A stretch of 64,000 nucleotides of DNA, from positions 595,918 through 659,917 of the forward strand of contig MNCI01015029.1 in assembly GCA_015680685.1 (NCBI GenBank), read 5' to 3'. Shown here piece after piece: positions 58,201 through 64,000 of the stretch (positions are counted from its first letter, which is position 1; each line of letters opens with the position of its first letter). This stretch comes from Gnetum montanum (lineage: Eukaryota; Streptophyta; Gnetopsida; Gnetales; Gnetaceae). The position numbers were made by a program, and so were the translations under genes. A model generated the notes under the pieces. The model saw only the letters and a program-made list of their open reading frames with translations, had not been told where the DNA came from and made no database searches.

Positions 58201-60786
58201 ATGCATGGCGTGCGGGTGGTCATTGACATCAATGACCAACTATTTGCGGACCTCTTCAGTGTCCCTATCAAAGGCATTCTGATAGTGTCAAAGTCCAAGA
58301 TGGAGTTTACCCTTCAGAAGAAGGCATTGAAGAGTGGCTAGGGCTTACCAAGGAGCACAAGGGGCTCCCTATGGATAAGCTTAAAGAAGAACCCGCCAAG
58401 GAGGTTTACCCTATTTTCCGTACTCATGCATTCCCCTAGCTACTTACCTAGGGACAGGTCCTGGGGATTGAGTAGGCCTAGGTCATGCATGAGGTTATGG
58501 AGGAGGGGGCCCCTTACAACTGGGCCGAGTCTCTATGTAAAGGCCTAGGGACTGAGATCTTGGGACACCGTATGAAAAGGGAGTCCCATTCCAACATCCA
58601 TTACGCCTTTTACATAGGCTACCTCAAGCATTTTGCAGAGTTCCTGGTGGTTTAAGAGAAAGAAGTCTCAGTTGTGCGAGATCGTGACCAGATTTCCAGA
58701 CCATGGATTCACCAGATCTTTCAAACTAACCGAGCCCAAGATCCCCCAAAAATACTTGGGGAGTCATTATCTGTAATGACTAAGGATCGGGTGGCCAGCA
58801 ACGTTCGCAGCCAGGACAATGTAGGAGAGACGCCCACCGCTGTGGATGGAAGCGTGTCACAGGATGAACGTTTCATAGTTGAGACTGTGACCAGTAAGTT
58901 GTGGCAAAAGAGGCCTCCCCTAGCTAAGGAAACCCTTCACATGGAGGAGGAGGAGGGGCGAAGACTATGGCTTAAACTGCAGAGGACGCAACCCCCCATT
59001 GGTAAGCATTTTTGTTTAGTGCTTACTTTGTTGTTGTCTACTACACTATGCTACAGTAGGTGGCATAGCGTAGCGTAGCACTTACCTTAGGCTAACTTGC
59101 TTTGAGCTAATGCAAACACATTTTTTGACCACTAGAAGAAAAATAAGAAGGCAATGAAGAGGTGTTAGCTCCTAAGATGGGGACAACGAATAAAGACATG
59201 GAGGCCCCGGTTTTGAAGAGAGGGGCTCCGATCAAGAAGAAGGAAGCTCCTACAGCTAAGGCAGGGGCTCTCGTTATTAGGGAGAATTCTCCTGCTGAGG
59301 AGTCTCCCTTGAATAAAAAAAGATGCTAGTCTCCTCAAGGGAAAAGCACCAGCGCATGAAGAGGAGGTTCGTAGGAAACCAGCAGGAACCTCTGGCCAAG
59401 CCACCACCATCATCTTGCATCAGCAAGAAGAGGGACCGCAATCAGAAGTTGGTGAGTTTAGCAACATGTTTGTCTTGTCGTAGTCCATTTTGATCATTTC
59501 TAATGTGTTTGGTTATGTGACAGGTGCTACCGCTAAAGCTACAAGACCCCTTCCGATTCACATAGAGTCATGGGCTAAAATCCCCGATAAGTTCACATCT
59601 ATGCAAGGGATTGTTGATGACATGATTAGTTTCCTTCAGCAAGTGGATCCGGAAGCAGGTAAGTAGTAATGTTATTTTCTCTCGCGTTTGCTAGTTATGC
59701 TATGCTAATGCGACTAGTATGTTCTTTGTGTCATGGTAGCCTCTTGACTCAAATGGGACCCGACACAACCTTTGAAAATTGGTGTTGTATCCACATTCCT
59801 GTTGAAAGTGACCAAGGTATCTCGTCGCACATACGACGAGGTTTGCAAATGCACTTTGCACTTGGCATGCTCCCTTTGGGAGTGCAATCGTGTTAACAAG
59901 GACCTATGGAAATGGTTCCAGAGGGCTGAGAAAAGAGAGGCCAACTTGAAGGCCGAGGTGGAGGACCTCAAGCTGAGGAACGAGTTCCTCATAGCCCGCA
60001 ACACTAACAATGAGGACTGGCGCATAGCTGTGGTAGACCACGCCAGGTTTTGGATAGTTGCACACTAGAATGTTAAGGCTACCCACGAAGTAATAGAGTA
60101 GTAGATGCAGATGGATCTATTGGACCAGAAGTGTCAGGATTTTAAAGACTTTAGCACCAAGGTTTACGAATGGGGGCAAACCCAGAGAAACCATAAGTAT
60201 ATGTATAAACAGAAAAATTCCACCCATCGTAAGTTATACAAAGACGCTGCTGTGGAGGCATTTACGTATGAGGCTTTCGTAAATTCCATTGACACTTATG
60301 AGGCCTATTCCAGGTTCAAAGAGTAAGTGAAGGTCACGAAGTCTCCTGACTAGGAGGTGGCCCTTCCCACGAGAAAGACCGTAATCGTCTCCTTTTCTCT
60401 GAGGCTGCCAAGGTGGACACCCGTCGAAAGGGAAAGAGCTACTACAGCAAATACTACACCAGGAAAAAGGCGTAGGGTAGATATTACGGCAAAGAAGGTC
60501 TGGCATTGCCTCAGCCTTGATTTAAACCAGATATCGTTCAAGATGGATGTGGGCCCTTCTCAAGTTAGCCGCTTTCTACCGTGCTAATGTTTATGCTTTG
60601 TTGTGGTTTGCATTTGTTGTCCTAGCTGACCACTTTGTTTCCACGATGCAAGCCCTAGATGAAGGTGCAGTGCCTGTAGAGGGAGGAAATGAAGAGTCGG
60701 TGAGGGAAAAAGTAGGAGAAGATGATGTACAAGGAAATGACACAGGAACAGAAGGAGAAAATGATGCGAACAGAGACAACCCATAA
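58201..60786 (+). pseudogene. Antisense accessory gene (aORF) of element C, 5'-truncated, multi-intron
   Basis: Lies on the plus strand, opposite to C's gag-pro. It starts inside the gene with GVRVVIDINDQLFADLFSVP, matching GIRVVIEINDKMF in A and GVKVVFHLSTEFF in B. Introns: 59001-59135 (ATTG|GTAAGC to CACTAG), 59452-59523 (TTG|GTGAGT to GTGACAG, 72 bp as in A) and 59659-59739 (CAG|GTAAGT to ATGGTAG). A fourth starts near 60565. Exons encode a Lys-rich part (APIKKKEAPTAKAGAL), a charged helical segment (KREANLKAEVEDLKLRNEFL), a nuclear-localisation-like GKRRRVD, and an acidic tail (VREKVGEDDVQGND) with the stop at 60784-60786. Internal stops such as 60066-60068 (TAG where A has CAA or CAG) show decay. 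Function unknown. Confidence 0.7.
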
Positions 60787-60959
60787 CCGCATGGGATTTT
60801 TCTCTTCGGAATTTTGGAATTTTGAATTTTTATGTAACAAGTTTTGCAAACATTGTTCAAAAGACAAAAATTTTGAATAAAGCAAAGAGGATTTTGTGAT
60901 ACAAGAATTGATTTAGCACTAACTTGCATCTTGCATACGTATTGCATTTTGTATAAAAT

Positions 60960-61340
60960 GTTCATACTTTCATGTGCTAGTTTTAGGCCGTTTCGGGCCA
61001 TTACGTAATATGCCAAGGGGATGATGCGTTAACAACTTGAACAACAACCATAGCATAGCATTGTTGATTTTGCATAAGGATGGTACGTGGGCAGGAAGCG
61101 GTGGGTTGCTACACTAGGTGTGGTTGCTTCTTGACCCAACACGGGTTGAGCGAAATGTAAGATCGATACGTAAAGGCACATTGCTAGTTTTAGGCCATTT
61201 CGGGCCATTGCACATTGCTAGTTTTAGGCCATTTCGGGTCATTGCACATTGCTAGTTTTAGGTTGTTTCAGGCCATTGCACATTGCTAGTTTTAGGCCGT
61301 TTTGGGCCATTACATAGAAACATATGAGCAGTGCGTGGGC
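60960..61340. repeat. Spacer minisatellite S7 (element C, after pro)
   Basis: About five units of CATTGCTAGTTTTAGGCC(A/G)TTTCGGGC-type sequence, the reverse complement of S1 units (GGCCCGAAATGGCCTAAAACTAGCAATG). It lies between the convergent ends of the C pro and antisense genes. Confidence 0.85.
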
Positions 61341-61357
61341 AGGAAGCAATGGGGTTG

Positions 61358-62830
61358 CTATGCTAGGCGAAGCTGCTTCTTGGCCCAACATGGGTTGAGT
61401 AAGACATAAGGCAAAGGCACTCTGCTAGGGCCCTCATCTACATTGTCGCCCCCCACTTGGAAGGGCAACTCACTCCATGCATTTTTATTTTGAGGATCAG
61501 CTTGCTGAGTTGACCCCTCTGCCAGGTAGTTAGTGTAAACTACAACAGGTACTTCATTATCAGAAGTTATGACCTCTAAGCCTTGTTCCATGCCTATGTT
61601 GTGAATTGCTTACGTTGCTACTTCGTCACCGTGGATCACCACTTCTCTGCCTGCGTAAGACAGATGGATCTGCTGGTGTATGGGTGAAGAAACAACCCTA
61701 AGTTGTGCTAACCATGATCTCCCCAAGATCATATTAAACCCAGGCATTTCTTCGACCACGATGAATGTTGCACTTGTGGGGAACTGATCCCCTACTATGA
61801 AGTTTATGTGAACTGTGCCTTTCACCATGACTCGCGCCCCATTAAACAACCTCAAGCATGACATCATTGTGGGCTTGATCTAGTCAACCAAGTCCAACTT
61901 GTCCACAATGGGGAAGGGGATGACATTTGTGGTAGCCCCATCATCAACATGTACCCTTCAGATCCGATGTTGGCTAACCCCTTTCAGGATCTTCCCTAAT
62001 AGCATCATTGCAAAAGGTTAGTTGAGGCTGTTCCGGCCCTGCAAGTGTAGAGGGAAGCATGACCGAATAGATCACTTCTTCCTCCGCTGGCATGTCTTCA
62101 TTGATCGGAGTCGCTGTCAACGTGCAGGTCAGAGCCTCGCGGTGTGGGATAGATGCCATAATCAGGTCATACAAGCTCAATGTAGTGTTTTTTTTTCTTA
62201 GAGCTTGTTTGACCTGAGTGAGGGCATCCAAGAGATCTTGGCCATCCTCCTATTTAATGCTCTCCTCCCCTTCTACCTATCCTGAAAGACAAATTTCCTG
62301 AGGAGGGGCCACTTCAGATCTAGGTTTAGACCCTTGTTGGTAGAGCGACGCAAGCTGTGTGGTCATATCGACATTCGTCTTTGGTGATGAAGGCACAGAT
62401 GCAGGGGGTGAAGACATAGGCTTGGGGGTACCTTGGGTGGTACCTCTCTTTGGCATCTCACCCACGAAGCAAACTCCTCACCTTTTAGGACGAGAAGGCT
62501 ATTCAGCTGTTTTGCGTGGGATAGGGGCCATCGAGGGCATCGATCCCCTAATGAAAAATGGAGCTAGAGGTGTTAGCGGGCAGGGCCGCATGGCTCCTCT
62601 AATAGGTGACGCAAAGGTATTTGCCTGTGGTAGGACTCTTAGGCTAAATGGCTACTACGGGCTTTGACCAGCCGCTGATGGTGCTGGTGCACTACGCTGA
62701 GGCACACGGATCACGAATGACTACTGGGGTGGCCTAGGGTCACTATCACTGCTAATAGCATTGATTACGTAATTGGCATTGTTGGTGTTGAGGGGATCTG
62801 TGTAGACATACATGTCTTGATCTGACTGTC
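61358..62830 (-). pseudogene. pro: gag-pro linker and retropepsin of element C
   Basis: Minus strand from YTDPLNTNNANYVINAI (homologous to A at about 20820) through a Pro-rich linker to the protease. The catalytic D-D-G-A is intact (about 61934-61945), followed by SCLRLFNGARVMVKG, GDQFPTSATFIVVEEMPGF, MILGRSWLAQL and IHLSYAGREVV. A TAG at 61880-61882 stands where A has CAG (DQIKPT). The frame ends WAKKQLRLA at 61358. The part upstream of 62830 does not belong to this family, so capsid and zinc knuckle are missing. Confidence 0.75.
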
Positions 62831-63789
62831 TTTTGATCTGACTATCTCTTTGATGCCTTGTAGGTATTCTAACAGCCTCCGTAATATCTAACATACTTTG
62901 GGTTGCTAGTAGGGGTTCATCATGATCATCTCTCTTATGATGTCTATGATGCCTACGTGGTTCCCTACTTTTCCTTCTATGCCTTGACTTCCTAGAATGC
63001 CCTTGTCCTCTCTCTTGACTCTCTCGTCAAGGTTTCTCATTTTGCTTACCCTTATCCTCACCGTTGTGCTCTTTGTGACTACATCCCAATGTTGAAGGAG
63101 AGGGTGAATGATGTGATAAAGGGGAAGAAGAAGGAGAACCATCGCCATGACGATGTTTCTTACCTTATCTTTGGTGACTACAGCCCCGATCGTGATGATG
63201 ATCCGAATGCCCATCCTTGTCATGTGTCTTTGTTCCCTCATTGAACATTTGGTGTTCGTGGGAATTAGGACCAGGGTTGTGTATCGTGGAGCGTAGGTTC
63301 TGAACCACCATCTCCTCACTATTGTTAGGAGGAGGAACATCATTTTGTGGAGAACCTGTTATAATTGGTTTACCATGTCCAATTTCACTTAGGATGTGCG
63401 AGACCCCTTTGCCCTTCAACAATGTATGGTGGCTCTCCTGCCACAAGTTCCATTGATGTTGTGCTTCTATGGGATGATAATCCCTTGTGTCGAAATCACC
63501 TACAACGTATTCAGCGTATAGCTGTGACATGTCAATTTGTGCAAGGACACAAAGAAGCATGTTAGGAACTGCCCATTTGGAGGTAACACTATGTTACCTT
63601 GCAAACCTCGCCAACGCAGTTGTTCATCCTGATGGAGGATAAAAGTGAAATTAGGTATATACTCATCAGGATGATTATATACCACTCGATGCTATTGAGG
63701 AACTGGCAGTTCTCGGTTATGCATGTTGGACTGCCGATTGTTTCTTGTATGATCCCTAGGTGGTGAAGTGCTCTTATGAGAAGAAGACA
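62831..63789 (-). pseudogene. 5' coding region of element E (gag-like, His/Arg/Ser-rich)
   Basis: ATG at 63789 (MSSSHKSTSPPRDH) lies about 130 bases inside a primer-binding site, so this is the first ORF of an LTR element. A TAG follows after 32 codons. The next part (HPDEYIPNFTFILHQ, RWRGLQGNIVLPPNG) is open in parts and then becomes strongly charged: HDKDGHSDHHHDRG, SRKSRHRRKSREPRR and HHRHHKRDDHDE. Such basic tails are common in nucleocapsid proteins, but no zinc knuckle or gag signature is seen. I do not recognise the family. At about 62830 it runs in frame into element C's linker, a recombinant joint. Confidence 0.5.
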
Positions 63790-63919
63790 TCGTAGTTTAA
63801 TTCGGTGTGCTATTTGTTGTTATGTTATTTTTCGTATGATTAACCCTAAGGGTTTTTTTAAGCTCCCAATGATGTGGATAATTTCCTATGTTCTACTTAG
63901 CGCACAAACAACTTAATTC

Positions 63920-63933
63920 GTGGCAACGGCGCC
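63920..63933 (-). promoter_or_regulatory. Primer-binding site of element E (tRNA-Asp type)
   Basis: Minus strand TGGCGCCGTTGCCA is complementary to the 3' end of plant tRNA-Asp, which ends GGCAACGGCGCCA. One base separates it from the LTR end (CATCA). It differs from the site used by A and B. Confidence 0.8.
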
Positions 63934-63934
63934 A

Positions 63935-64000
63935 ATGATGAGTGGTGAGGTACCCCTACACTCAACCATACGAATACGAGCATTACACATGTGATCCAGT
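63935..64000 (-). repeat. 5' LTR of element E, partial
   Basis: The 3' end of an LTR on the minus strand, beginning (plus-strand reading) TGATGAGTGGTGAGGTACCCC. It matches the two fragments at 10444 and 10889. The rest lies beyond the window. Confidence 0.7.

Noticed and set aside
63920-63933. A tRNA-Asp gene
   Set aside because: Only the 3' terminal 13-14 bases match, including the CCA that nuclear genes lack, and a coding LTR element follows. It is a primer-binding site.

Overview
The window is nuclear DNA of a land plant with a large, repeat-rich genome. A conifer or other gymnosperm is plausible, but nothing in the sequence settles the species. Evidence for this: plant-type LTR retrotransposons nested in each other over about 48 kb, a disease-resistance-type leucine-rich-repeat fragment, a Dof-like zinc finger, GT-AG introns, and no prokaryotic features. 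No intact single-copy host gene was found, and every long coding region carries stops or frameshifts.

Region 1 (1-9200) is low-copy, host-like DNA. It holds an LRR pseudogene remnant on the minus strand and a segmental duplication (about 2484-3830 and 5928-8200). Each duplicon carries a broken minus-strand gene with a Dof-like zinc finger. The second duplicon also contains about five tandem copies of a 230-bp unit, each with an exon-like reading frame and a splice donor. Region 2 (9200-16430) is older repeat debris: a Ty1/copia pol 3' end, a head-to-tail pair of LTR fragments (family E), and a decayed coiled-coil ORF on the minus strand.

Region 3 (16432-64000) is a nest of large Ty3/gypsy elements. 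Their pol order (RT, RNase H, a second archaeal-type RNase H, integrase) fits the Tat/Ogre lineage. Element A (plus strand, from 16432) has its LTR, gag-pro and an antisense gene. It is interrupted by element B (26472-45020, about 18.5 kb with both LTRs), resumes at 45021, and is cut in its integrase at 49075 by element D (minus strand). D is interrupted at 55726 by element C (minus strand), an internally deleted relative. C is joined near 62830 to the 5' end of an unrelated element E, which has a tRNA-Asp-type primer-binding site and an LTR running off the window.

The most unusual point is the shared plan of A, B and C/D. The order is LTR, primer-binding site, gag-protease, minisatellite spacer, a long multi-intron gene on the opposite strand (called aORF here), a second spacer, a conserved splice acceptor followed within 12 bases by an ATG, then RT-RNase H-integrase, a third spacer, polypurine tract and LTR. 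The antisense gene has introns at the same places in A and C and ends in an acidic tail in A, B and C. The spacers share a TTAAACTAG-like core. LTRs of A, C and D hold hairpins made of GCTATGC/GCATAGC words, and B has its own CACGCTG word. A workable reading is that gag-pro is made from genomic RNA, pol from a spliced RNA with its own ATG, and the accessory protein from an antisense promoter. This is inference and has not been tested.
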